Both the position numbers and the translations under genes were made by a program. From Physcia stellaris (taxonomy: Eukaryota; Ascomycota; Lecanoromycetes; Caliciales; Physciaceae), in NCBI GenBank assembly GCA_018902385.1, contig JABSSW010000001.1:1302001-1366000 (forward strand): 64,000 bases of DNA, written 5' to 3'. The notes beneath the pieces were generated by a model. It was not told the DNA's origin. It saw only the letters and a program-made list of their open reading frames with translations, and did no database searches. Positions 35,483 through 46,155 of this stretch are shown here, in pieces. Positions within the stretch are counted from its first letter, which is position 1, and each line of letters opens with the position of its first letter.

Positions 35483-37434
35483 ATGCAGCGGGCATTATCG
35501 TCGAGAACTCGGGCTGCGGTCCTACCTTCAGTATCACCATACTCCGGATCCCTCTCACGCATACGACCCACGGCGACCGCTCTCAATATCCAGCAGCAGA
35601 GGTTCGCACACAAGGTATATTTTCGTCCAAACTTCATATTCAATACTCCTTCCGCGCTTCATTTTGCCTGCGTCGTGACTGGTTTCCCTCCTGTGCTATT
35701 GTAGTCTGACAGTACTCGACAGGATCTCAAATTTGGCGTTGAAGCGCGAGCGCAGTTGCTCAAGGGCGTTGACACGCTCTCGAAAGCTGTAGCTACCACA
35801 CTAGGCCCCAAAGGCCGGAATGTCCTTATTGAATCAAGCTATGGGTCTCCGAAGATTACCAAAGGCAGGTAGCCCCTCATACTCATACTTTTGGACTTTG
35901 CTAATGAAGACGAAAAGATGGTGTCACTGTCGCAAAAGCCATTACCCTACAAGACAAGTTTGAGAATCTAGGTGCCCGTTTACTGCAAGATGTCGCCTCA
36001 AAGACCAATGAAGTCGCCGGTGACGGCACTACAACAGCAACCGTCCTCGCCCGCGCTATCTTCTCTGAGACCGTAAAGAACGTGGCTGCAGGATGCAATC
36101 CAATGGATTTACGGAGAGGCACGCAGGCAGCAGTTGATGAGGTTGTGCAATATCTCCAGAAGAACAAGCGCGACATCACAACCGGGGAGGAGATTGCCCA
36201 AGTAGCGACCATTAGTGCGAACGGCGACACCCATGTCGGCAAGCTTATTTCCAACGCGATGGAGAAGGTTGGCAAGGAGGGTGTCATTACCGTCAAAGAA
36301 GGCAAGACAATAGAGGACGAGCTAGAGGTCACTGAAGGCATGCGATTCGACCGAGGTTTTACCTCTGCATACTTCATCACAGATACCAAGTCACAGAAGG
36401 TGGAATTCGAAAAGCCTCTGATCTTGCTGTCTGAGAAGAAGATCTCCGCTGTCCAAGATATTATCCCTGCATTAGAAGCATCTACCCAAGCAAGACGCCC
36501 TCTTGTTATCATCGCCGAGGACATCGAGGGCGAGGCTCTAGCCGTCTGTATTCTCAACAAGCTACGTGGCCAGCTTCAGGTCGCAGCGGTCAAGGCGCCC
36601 GGTTTTGGGGACAACCGAAAATCGATCCTGGGAGATCTCGGCATTTTGACTCATGCTCAAGTTTTCACTGATGAGCTTGATATCAAACTTGACAAGGCCA
36701 CACCGGACATGCTTGGGTCAACTGGCTCGATTACTATCACGAAGGAGGATACTATCATCCTGAATGGCGACGGCAGCAAAGATGCAATCAATCAGCGGTG
36801 CGAACAGATACGGGGCGTCATGTCTGATCCCTCAACATCCGATTACGAAAAGGAGAAATTACAAGAGCGCCTGGCCAAGCTTTCCGGAGGTGTCGCTGTC
36901 ATAAAAGTTGGCGGTGCTTCAGAAATTGAGGTTGGTGAGAAAAAAGACCGAGTGGTTGACGCTTTGAATGCCACGCGCGCTGCTGTTGAAGAGGGTATTC
37001 TGCCTGGTGGTGGAACCGCTCTGTTGAAAGCCGCAGTCAACTCTTTAGGCAATGTCAAGCCAGCGAACTTCGACCAGCAACTCGGCGTTAACATTGTTAA
37101 GAACGCTATTACCCGACCAGCCCGGACCATTATTGAGAACGCTGGCAGCGAAGGCAGCGTCATCGTTGGCAAACTCATGGACGAGTTCGGCACGGACTTC
37201 AACAAAGGATACGACAGCGCGAGCGGTCAATACGTTGACATGATCTCTTCTGGAATCGTCGACCCTCTCAAGGTTGTTCGCACTGCCTTGGTCGATGCTA
37301 GTGGCGTTGCATCTCTACTAGGTACCACCGAGGTCGCCATCACAGAAGCTCCTGAGGAGAAAGGGCCACCAGCTGGCGGTATGGGTGGAGGCATGGGCGG
37401 AATGGGCGGCATGGGTGGAGGAGGCATGTTCTAA
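35483..37434 (+). CDS. Mitochondrial chaperonin HSP60 (3 exons, 596 aa)
   Basis: Group I chaperonin of the mitochondrial matrix that folds imported proteins with its HSP10 lid. Exons 35483-35614, 35723-35864 and 35918-37434. Exon 1 encodes an Arg/Ser-rich, acid-free leader ([16 protein letters not shown]) ending near QQRFAHK, a typical mitochondrial presequence. The mature part starts [18 protein letters not shown]. The [10 protein letters not shown] nucleotide-binding segment, the [13 protein letters not shown] loop near residues 126-139 and a Gly/Met-rich GGM tail are all present. Length fits the fungal family. The second intron appears to be GC-AG: the conserved [13 protein letters not shown] junction only forms if splicing starts at G|GCAGGT. 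A heat-shock element lies upstream. Confidence 0.97.
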
Positions 37435-38038
37435 GTTGCGAACCCGCCTCTCATCTTCGACTATCCAATCATCACATCTAGTGAACACGGCATCCTCATC
37501 CAATGTTCAGGCATCTCTGGTACTCTCTCCACTCCAGCACCACTCGCATCTGTTGTCTTACTAGCGTTGCAAAAGCGGTCGGTCAGGTTGTATAATACTA
37601 CAGTGTACAAATTCGATAGCTACAATCATAATCAAGACAAACACAAAGGCTCTCCGTTCATTTGGCCTCGGTGAATTCATCAAGGTGACTACGTGAGATG
37701 TCTATGGAAGCCTGCACTAGTGGCTTCTTCCAAGCCCCACCAAGCAACGAGCTTCGTCCCGGAGAGACCCCACCATCAACAAAACTGCCTCGAGGCGTCA
37801 GCCCACACCCTCCCCTCCCGTACATCTAATCAACCCCAGGCCAAGTACTGAGCAAGTATGATTCTTCCAATTCTGCTGCCTATGACATACGACTCTCAAT
37901 TTCCTTTCCGTACACTGTGTCTTTCCTCCTAGGACTGTACGATTTTCTCAGCGCTGAAAACGCTGACAACGAATAGGAATTCCTTTCCTGTCTGTCTTTG
38001 CTACTACAAGATCTAAACCCTCCTAAACATAAGCAGCA
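37435..38038. other. Intergenic HSP60 to cofilin
   Basis: 3' region of HSP60 and promoter/leader of cofilin; no other gene seen. Confidence 0.7.
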
Positions 38039-38774
38039 ATGGTACGTATTTGCCCAGGAGGTCCTTTCCCCTCTTGGAAAACAGTAAACGCTGACGCGTG
38101 CCTCTTCAGAGTAGATCAGGGTTCGTCTTATTCCTTCGTCTGGCGCTCGCCCAATGCCATGCTCCCATGACCTATCCGAATTTAGACCTTTCTCGGGGAT
38201 ATTGGTTGACATTTGCATTGTAGAGCCACCGTTGCGCCCGAGTGCGTCACCAAATACAACGAGCTGAAATTGGGCAAGGAAATCAAATACATCATCTACA
38301 AGCTCTCGGATGACTACAAAGAAGTCGTCGTGGAAGATTACTCGTCGGATAATGACTGGGAATCGTTTCGAAACAAGTTGCTAAGCGCGAAGGCGGGCTA
38401 CAAGGGCAAGGAAGGCAAAGGCCCGAGATATGCTGTCTATGACTTCCAGTGGGAACTTGCTGGCGGCGAGGGAACAAGGTATACCAATCCTTCGGGAGTG
38501 TAGTACTGGTGGCAAGATCTAACCTTTTAACAGGAACAAGATCGTATTTATCTCATGGTCTCCGGATGAGGGAACACTCGTCTTCGTGAGTTTTTGCATC
38601 GTTGCCCGCTTCATAAGCACGGCTAATGAAAAGTAGCCACGAATGACGTACGCATCGTCGAAAGAGGCCCTCAAAAATGCCCTGCCAGGCCTAGGCGGCG
38701 AGGTGCAAGCGAACGGAGACGACGCGATTGAATATGATACCATTCTCAAGGACATCAGCAAAGGCACACGCTAG
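38039..38774 (+). CDS. Cofilin / ADF actin-depolymerising factor (5 exons, 152 aa)
   Basis: Severs and depolymerises actin filaments in the cytoplasm. Exons 38039-38041, 38110-38120, 38224-38478, 38534-38585 and 38637-38774. The first coding exon is only the ATG and the second is 11 nt; together with exon 3 they give MSRSGATVAPECVTKYNELK, which matches the yeast cofilin start (MSRSG). Ser4 corresponds to the regulatory N-terminal serine of the family. ADF landmarks follow: YAVYDFQWEL, then across an intron NKIVFISWSPDEG, and the actin-binding long helix with PRMTYASSKEALKNAL. The end is LKDISKGTR. Length fits the family. It converges with the Get5 gene 208 bases downstream. Confidence 0.96.
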
Positions 38775-38982
38775 AGTGGACCAGAGGCGGCTGAAATGAT
38801 TATGAGTACCAAGGGCTTCTCAAGCGAACGACTGCTTTCATGAGCACCACATAGATCCATGGCATGCTACCACTACAACTATGCCACCATTATTTGGGGT
38901 TTGAGCACAGCAAGGAATCTCCATCGCTTACGTGAAAGCCTTCAAAAACATCAAGATCATTGATTGCAACATACATGCGATC

Positions 38983-39762
38983 TCAGCCCCCCGTTTTCCA
39001 CCCCTTAATCCCACCCCATTTACCCGCCCATCCACTCCCACCACCCGCACCCTTCCCCTTCCACCCCGTCCTAAAAACCTCCACCACCTCCCTCGCCTTC
39101 CCCTCATCCTTAAGCCTCTGACTCAAAAACCCCTTCAAATCCTCCCAAAACTCTTCACCCTCAAGCACCTCGTCTCCACTCGGCCCCTGCGCCACCGGAG
39201 CCGCCGTATCCACATCCATCTTCTCTCCACCCTCCTTCCCCTCCTGCCCTCCCTCCGTCCCCATCGCTGCCGCCGCCGCACCCATAATCATAACCCCAAA
39301 CTCGACCTCCTCGCCCACCTCCCCGTCCCCCAGCACATCCTTCACCGTCTTACTATCCGCGCACGGCTTCTTGTTATACAGCACCTTGATCCCCTCCGTC
39401 CCTTTCGCCCGTACAGCGTTCGAGACCGCGGTCTTGAGCTCCATGACGCTGGTGCCGAGATCTTGGGCGGGGAGCGTTAGTGAGAGGGGCGGGTTGCGCG
39501 TCGATTTTAGAGTTATTGTTATTTTGGTGGGCGGGGAGAGCGGGGAGGTTGAGGCGGTGCGGGGACGCATGGGTTGGGAGGTGCGTGGGAGGGTGTACTG
39601 TTTTTTGGGGGATGTCAGTGGGGTGGGAAGAAGGAGGGAAGGGGGAGCGTACGGCGCCTTTGGGCTCGAAGGTTTTGGGGTCGGCGACATGGTCCGGTTG
39701 GAGTTTGGGGGTTTGGAGTCGAGGGTTGAGAGGAATGTTTTGGCGAAGGATAGTTCGGTCAT
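38983..39762 (-). CDS. Get5/Mdy2-like ubiquitin-domain protein (2 exons, apparent frame break in exon 1)
   Basis: Partner of Get4 and Sgt2 that hands tail-anchored membrane proteins to Get3. Exon 1 39653-39762, exon 2 38983-39597; the 55-bp intron has GTACGC, CTGAC and AACAG. The N-terminus (MTELSFAKTFLSTLDSKP) is the Get5 N-terminal signature. It should continue with KLQPDHVADPKTFEPKGA, but that sequence is in the next frame. One extra base in the G5 run at 39707-39711 (plus strand) restores it and the frame into exon 2. Exon 2 encodes YTLPRTSQPMRPR, a ubiquitin-like fold (KITITLKSTRN, then IKVLYNKKPCADSKTV), an acidic/Ala linker, and a C-terminal helical dimerisation domain (FWEDLKGFLSQRLKDEGKA). 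Without the added base an unspliced frame also happens to stay open. Confidence 0.85.
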   Translation of the reverse strand: MTELSFAKTFLSTLDSKPPNSNRTMSPTPKPSSPKAPYAPPSLLLPTPLTSPKKQYTLPRTSQPMRPRTASTSPLSPPTKITITLKSTRNPPLSLTLPAQDLGTSVMELKTAVSNAVRAKGTEGIKVLYNKKPCADSKTVKDVLGDGEVGEEVEFGVMIMGAAAAAMGTEGGQEGKEGGEKMDVDTAAPVAQGPSGDEVLEGEEFWEDLKGFLSQRLKDEGKAREVVEVFRTGWKGKGAGGGSGWAGKWGGIKGWKTGG

Positions 39763-42064
39763 TTTGGGGTGGTGTTGGGGGAGAAGTGGTTGAAAAGCGT
39801 TGGGACGTATAGCTGGAGCAGGATGGTGAGACGTCAAAGTGGCCACGGCTCCATGTGGCCAATGGCCATGACGTATTTGGCTGAGTCAGCTCTTAGTCAT
39901 TCAGCCTTGTATTGAGGTTTCTCGGGATGTTCCGTTATATACCTTACAGTCGTCATTCTTGAATACACAACATCAGAAACCATGCTTTGGTTCCATTGAC
40001 CCACTTCTTCTGGTTGTAAAGCTATGATATATACTCTGCTGGTGCATCTCGGTGTCAACGCAAACAGAATAGGATCATCCGCAATCGAAGGAGGCTTTCA
40101 AGAGGGCAGATGCTACACAGCGTGACGCTGCCACGGGCATTAGCTGATTTGAGATGATGAAAGACTATATATGGTATGAAAGCGCCATCAAAATCAATCT
40201 CGTTACCAAGTTGGGCTATCACCTATTATGTCGATTATGTCGATTCAATGTTTGCCTTTATTCGGGGCGACTGCGTCGATGCAACAAGTTTAGGATCATG
40301 ACTGCTGGTACTGATTTCTTCACGACAGGGAATATATTATTTGCACACGAACTCTCAGCAAAGTAGTACTGAGTATGTATGCCATGGCTGCGTAGCAAGT
40401 CGTGCAAACCTCACTGGGATTCCCCTTTCAGACCTACGTTCACTCGATTTTTTGGAGAATTAAAGACATGAAGACTCAACTGTGTCACATTTCTATGCTT
40501 TCTTCCTAGCAAGAATACCTCTTTTACTACAGTGAAAGAATGGGCCCAGATAGCATACTTGCACCACACTCAAAGATATTGCAGAGTGAGAGAAAAACAG
40601 TTTCACAAATCGCTACCTAGATGGAATAGTTTGTCCAACGCACGAATACGAGAAGGACGGCTTTCCTAAAGAGGAGTCCCAGGATATATAAGTCGACCCT
40701 CAGACTTGTGAGGATTTGCATCGCATGAAGTGGGGATCGGTACGAGCGTCCATTGGCCAAGGCTTCGCGACTTCCCGCCCGCCCTCCCTCACTTGGTGTC
40801 CACTCGGATCGGACCGGTATGGTGAGAAGGCTGCATTGGTGCGGTATACTAGAGCTGTCGAGGTACTTCAGAAGGAAAAAAGAAAGCGAAGCTGGACAAC
40901 GAATCGCGCGAGGCTCTACGGCTAAAGGTCTCAAGGGTTCATCGTGAAGACTATCGAAGCCTGAACTCCCACTTCCATATGTACATTTCCCGATGGGGGC
41001 AGTATGAGGATCACGCTGCCAAAACAGACTTGATTGTGTCGGGCTGGGTAACGATCCTCCAAACGGCGACGGAATGTTTACGCCTGGCTGTGGCTCTGAG
41101 GCTGGCGTCATACAAATCGGAAGACCTTCATAAGATCCAAATGAAGCCAACTCATCTACTGTTGAGCAGTCACGAGATTGTAGAAGCACCGAAGAGTACT
41201 AGGTATACAATTCCTTTAGCGCCACGGACAGAATTGCATGATATACCAAAAGAAAAGGGAAGAGATGGTGCGTTTCGAAGCTCGCAGATGACTGAGGAGA
41301 GATCGAAGGTAAGTCCAGAGTCAAGCTCATGCTATAGTTCAGTACGGGTGCTTTGTCTTCTCTTTGTCGTCGACTTCAGCTCGCAGAGGTAGCAGTATAT
41401 GATATTGGAACAGGTCCAATTTTCCTATTTCAACCTATTCAAACAAAAAGTAATAAATCTATTCACCTCTTCGCGCCCTTCCGAGTGTATTTAGATGAGA
41501 TACTTTCGGTCACTTCTTCGTTCGCTGGTAGCAGATCCACAACAATCTTGACAAGTATGTCAGGGGAATGAATTTTCATCTCAGTGTACCTTTCGTAAAA
41601 GCATAGCCTTGTTACTCTGTAAGATTCACAGTCGAACAAACAGTCGAACAATGGAGTCATTACGTCGAACCGAACACATTTGGATCTGGATCGAAGCATG
41701 AGTCAGCGCATGCGCTTCAGTCGCGCGATTGAACAATAGTTGCGACGAGAACCTGGGTTCTTGTTTCATCGACATGACTGTGTCACCGTTCCTGAAGAAG
41801 TCGCTTACATATGCATGTCGAGCAACCGCTTCCAACGGTATCTTCATTCGCCCCAAACAAAGATAAGTGCACAGGCAAGTAATATACACGTGTCGAAGGG
41901 AAGTGTGTGTTTGTCGGTTTTGCCAATTCAGCTTACCATTCGTCCACCACGGTTGGGCGCTCTTGGTTGAGTGCGTTTCTATCGAAACCACATTAGATTT
42001 TTTTTTCGTTTTCTTAGATCTTCTATTATGCTTATTTGTGGAAATCTGTCCATTCTATCCAGTC
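39763..42064. other. Intergenic Get5 to secreted protein
   Basis: Contains the Get5 promoter. Frames at 40617-41189 minus and 40979-41392 plus overlap and have no recognisable motif. No supported gene. Confidence 0.5.
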
Positions 42065-42716
42065 ATGAATCGACTAGCTTTCTCTCATTTCCCTTTCCCT
42101 GCTATTTTTCTATACATACCTTCTCTCACCCTCGCGATGACACTTCATAACCTCGTGTGCAACACAACCAGAAGTGCCGGCAACCTCGAAAGCAGAGGTT
42201 GCGTATTGGCACCTCTAAGCCCTAACCGCTTTACACCTCCTCCAGCGTAAGCCCACCCTTTCTCCCTCCCTTAAGAAATAAAGCTCAGCGACATTAACAT
42301 GCACCGAAAACAGCAACCATTCCCTGTCCACCCGCCTTCCCGAGGGTTTCGAATACCGCATTCCCCCTCGCGGCACCAGCTCCATAATATTCAACGGCAT
42401 CAAGGACGAAATGCCTATTTTCGACGACGTCGTCGACATGATCGACGCCGCCGAAGCGGAACTCGAATTAGAGCTAAACTCGCAAAGTTGGGACAGACCG
42501 ATCCAGCGATTCCGCGTGTGGCACTTCGGCACCGCACATCTATATGTGCACAACCCCCATCAGGTCGGTGGACTGGATCATCGGAGCTTGATCAGGTTTC
42601 TCTGGGGATTGCGGGAGAGTGGGAGGCAGTATGGGTTTTGGTCGTGTGCGTTCGCTTTTCATGATAGTAAATATTCTGCGGTAACGGCGAGGGGCTTTGG
42701 GGGCTTACACCACTGA
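42065..42716 (+). CDS. Small secreted protein, function unknown (2 exons, 194 aa)
   Basis: Exon 1 42065-42246 and exon 2 42314-42716; donor GTAAGC and acceptor AACAG keep frame. The first 25 residues (MNRLAFSHFPFPAIFLYIPS then LTLA) are a short basic start plus a hydrophobic core, a convincing signal peptide. The mature part includes LPEGFEYRIPPRGTSSIIF, an acidic helix (DMIDAAEAELELELN) and a Trp/His/Gly-rich region (RFRVWHFGTAHLYVHNP, then RESGRQYGFWSCAFAF). Only three cysteines are present in the mature protein. I do not recognise a family. An extracellular or cell-wall protein, or a candidate secreted effector, are equally possible. The presence of signal peptide, clean intron and smooth coding sequence argues that the gene is real. 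Confidence 0.65.
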
Positions 42717-43091
42717 GCCACTGGTCAAGTAATCAAAGGCGAGGCAGACTTCGTGAATCAAAGATAGTGCTAGATATCCCTTGGATTATAAGATCTTTGG
42801 GTCCTGATCACACACACACCTGATCCGGCTCACTATGATAAGTCGACTAGTATTTCATGGGTGTAGCTTATCTTCTCACATTGTACTCCGCAATCTAGAT
42901 CGTCTTGAGCATACTGTATTCACAGAGCAGAATCTACTGAATGGGATGGCTTACCGGAGATAAGATAAGGTTTATCAGATCACGCTAAGATAAATGTTGA
43001 CTCGTGGGGTAATATTTCCCGGGCTTTTTTTGGCCCACAAATTTGAGCGTCGAAATTTTGATTTTGAGAACCTAGAGCCAGCATCGCAAAG
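42717..43091. other. Intergenic upstream of Nop2
   Basis: Short promoter region; a short CA repeat lies near 42809-42819. No gene seen. Confidence 0.7.
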
Positions 43092-45455
43092 ATGGGTGTC
43101 GGACGGCGCATGAAGAAGCAGGGCCCGCCGCCCTCGTTAGATGAATTCAGAAAGGAAAATAAGAGGAGAGCAGACTTTGGCTCCAACCCGAGAGGAAAGA
43201 AAAGAAAAGCTTCGGGCGAGATAAAACCTCAACTACCAGCAAAGCCTTCAAATGGCATTAAAAACTCGGGATTGAATGAAAGGACCAAAGGCACATTCGG
43301 TAATGGCAAGCTATCACATCAAGAAGAAATTCGGCAAGCTGCCGCGAGACCTGGAGCAAGGAAGCGAATCGTATCGCTAGATTACGTGCCTGATGATCCT
43401 CGAGAGGAGATCATCGGCAGTGGTTCGGAGACTCCGGAAGAAGGATACATGTCAGGAGCTTTGGATTATACGAGCAGCGATGCAGATATACCGCAAGTGG
43501 GCAAGCTTCCTGTGGAAGGAGTTTCAGATGAAGACCTGTTGGCAAAGGGATCGCCGGAAGGTGTGACTGATGAAGAATTACTGGGAGACGAGCTATCAGA
43601 GGATGAACTTTCAAGAGAAGATCTTCTTGGCCAAGCTTCGTCTGGGGCAAATAAAGGCCTCCCAGATGGTGCTCTAGACTCAGACGACTCCGTTTACGAC
43701 TCGGACGATCAACAGCCCAAGGGCATGTTCTCAGAAGATGAAGACGACTCCGACGCCGAAGAAAAGCTCAACGCAGCCAACATCGAAGGTCTCTCGCTCA
43801 AGCTCTCACAGCAACAAGAAGCAGAAGCCGCAAACGCCCAGGCCGAGTTGCAGGATGCAGCTCTCCAAACCAACATAACGGGCGACGCTGACCTTCTCTC
43901 CGACTCCGAACAAAAAGCCCCCCATCTCGCACCAGACCTTCAACTCCTCCGCGCCCGCCTGACAGAAACCGTCCGCATCCTATCCACCCCCACCCTCCTT
44001 TCCTCCTCCCCACACTCTCGCTCAACCCTCATCTCGCGCTTAACCAACGACATATGCACCTACTATGGCTACAGCCCCTACCTCGCCTCCAAACTCCTCT
44101 CCCTCTTCTCCCCCTCCGAAGCATTCGCCTTTTTCGAAGCAAACGAAACGGCCCGCCCCCTCGTAATCCGCACCAACACCCTCCGCACCTCGCGCCGCGA
44201 TCTCGCCACCGCGCTCATAAACCGCGGCGTGGTCCTCGAGCCAGTCGGTAAATGGTCCAAGACCGGTCTCCAAATCTTCGAATCCGCTGTTCCATTAGGA
44301 GCAACACCAGAGTATCTAGCCGGGAAATATATCCTCCAGGCTGCAAGTTCGTTTCTGCCCGTGATGGCGCTCGCCCCGCAAGAAGGCGAGAGAATTCTGG
44401 ACATGGCCGCCGCGCCCGGCGGGAAAACGACCTACATCTCCGCCCTCATGAAGAACACCGGTTGCGTGTTCGCAAACGACAGCAACAAATCGCGCGCCAA
44501 AGCCCTGATCGGTAACATCCACCGCTTAGGCGTGCGCAACACTATCGTCTGCTCCCACGACGCGCGGTCCTTCCCCAAAGTAATCGGCGGATTCGACAGA
44601 GTGCTCCTGGATGCGCCCTGCAGCGGCACCGGCGTCATCGCCAAAGACCCCAGCGTCAAAACGAACAAAACAGAAACCGACTTCCTGCGCCTGCCGCACC
44701 TGCAGAAACAGCTCCTGCTGGCAGCGATCGACAGCGTGGACCACGCCTCCCGGACCGGCGGCTACGTCGTGTATTCCACGTGCAGCGTCACGGTCGAAGA
44801 GAACGAGAGCGTGGTGCAGTACGCACTGAGCAGGCGACCGAATGTCAAGTTGGTGGAAACGGGCTTGACGTTTGGCGTCGAGGGCTTCAAGGCCTTTGAG
44901 GGCAAGAAATTCCATGAGAATATGGGTATGGCGAGGAGGTATTACCCGCATAAATATAACGTTGACGGCTTCTTCGTCAGCAAGCTCCGGAAAACGGGAC
45001 CCAGTCCGCCCGCGCTGAAGGGCGATGCGCTGCGCGAAGGCAACGGCACGACTGCTGATGGGGATGTCGAGATGGAGGATGAGACGCCTATCCGAGCCGA
45101 TGGCGAGATCGAGGATGCAAACGGCGCAGGCAAAGGCGATGACTTCGGCGGTTTCGACGAGAGCGAGGACGAGAGATACATGGAGCGGCAGCGGCGAGCG
45201 AAGTTGAAGCGGAGAGGGATAAACCCCAAAGCCCAGAAACCGATCAAAGCTCCAAAATCAACGAACACTCCGAATGGGATCACGCTTGCCAATGGAGCTG
45301 GGAAGGATGTATTAAATGGCAATACTGAGCAGCCAGCAGAGTCGAGTCGCGCCTTGGGAGGGGATGCTGCTGCTAGTACGGGGGATAGAGTCAATGGCAG
45401 TAGCAAAGCCGACGAGAAGGTTCCGGGATCGAAAAAGAGTAGGAAGGTGACTTGA
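43092..45455 (+). CDS. Nop2 rRNA (cytosine-C5) methyltransferase, single exon, 787 aa
   Basis: Nucleolar methyltransferase that modifies the large-subunit rRNA and is needed for 60S assembly. The N-terminal 250 residues are basic, then strongly acidic with repeated DEDLL/DEELL-type patches. The catalytic NOL1/NOP2/Sun domain follows: the S-adenosylmethionine-binding MAAAPGGKTTYIS begins at residue 438, the DAPCSGTG motif has C510 and the TCSV motif has C564, the two conserved cysteines of RNA m5C methyltransferases. The C-terminal tail is low-complexity and ends with a Lys/Arg patch (KKSRKVT), typical of nucleolar proteins. It is longer than yeast Nop2 because of the tails. No intron is needed. 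It converges with the MATH/MORN/RING gene. Confidence 0.96.
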   Translation: MGVGRRMKKQGPPPSLDEFRKENKRRADFGSNPRGKKRKASGEIKPQLPAKPSNGIKNSGLNERTKGTFGNGKLSHQEEIRQAAARPGARKRIVSLDYVPDDPREEIIGSGSETPEEGYMSGALDYTSSDADIPQVGKLPVEGVSDEDLLAKGSPEGVTDEELLGDELSEDELSREDLLGQASSGANKGLPDGALDSDDSVYDSDDQQPKGMFSEDEDDSDAEEKLNAANIEGLSLKLSQQQEAEAANAQAELQDAALQTNITGDADLLSDSEQKAPHLAPDLQLLRARLTETVRILSTPTLLSSSPHSRSTLISRLTNDICTYYGYSPYLASKLLSLFSPSEAFAFFEANETARPLVIRTNTLRTSRRDLATALINRGVVLEPVGKWSKTGLQIFESAVPLGATPEYLAGKYILQAASSFLPVMALAPQEGERILDMAAAPGGKTTYISALMKNTGCVFANDSNKSRAKALIGNIHRLGVRNTIVCSHDARSFPKVIGGFDRVLLDAPCSGTGVIAKDPSVKTNKTETDFLRLPHLQKQLLLAAIDSVDHASRTGGYVVYSTCSVTVEENESVVQYALSRRPNVKLVETGLTFGVEGFKAFEGKKFHENMGMARRYYPHKYNVDGFFVSKLRKTGPSPPALKGDALREGNGTTADGDVEMEDETPIRADGEIEDANGAGKGDDFGGFDESEDERYMERQRRAKLKRRGINPKAQKPIKAPKSTNTPNGITLANGAGKDVLNGNTEQPAESSRALGGDAAASTGDRVNGSSKADEKVPGSKKSRKVT

Positions 45456-46155
45456 TGGTGTATGAAGCAGTACCTAAATGCCACATCGATGATAAAAGAA
45501 GGTAAAGCACCGGTCATGAGAATATCCCGTGGTTTACGGGGCTATTGTATTCAATGCCCAGCGCTGCAGCACATGTCGACAGAGAGGAGAGAGACGACGA
45601 AGAAACGAAGCAGCGAACGCCCAGAAGCTCACTCCAGACGAGGGAAAACAATGCTCAGATGAACAGTAAAGGCGGTGCGAAAAGGGTGAGGTATAGCCTT
45701 CAGGGGGAGGGCGAAAAAAGGGCAAAAAAGGTCCAATTCGCATATTGTTTAGATTGACTACTGGCGATATATATCCTCCCGCAAAACCAATAGCCAAACT
45801 AGATAAACCCGTTCAAACGCCCAGATCGAGAGCTATAGTGCAAAGTCCTTATCGTGACAATCTTAAAATGAGATGAGATGAGATGGATTTCAACAGATGC
45901 CCAATGTCCTGAACCCTGTGTAGGCATTCTAGTGTATACTGTACTAACATATTCATAAAGCATGCCGGTTCGGTTCCCCATCCCATCCCGTCCGACAAAG
46001 ACGCCTCGCTGCAGCTAGCCATAATTTCATCATGATCTCATTACCTCTACCAATCTCCTCTTCTCACTATACAATCTAAGCCTCCTCTTCTATACCCCTT
46101 CACCACCACAGCTCCCTCCCCCTCTGCCTCTCCATCACCCACTTCCACAACAGAC
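45456..46155. other. Convergent intergenic region, Nop2 and RING gene
   Basis: Holds the two 3' untranslated regions; no gene seen. Confidence 0.65.

Noticed and set aside
36082-37434. Separate short chaperonin gene starting inside HSP60
   Set aside because: It is the continuation of HSP60 exon 3; the upstream exons complete the family sequence in frame.
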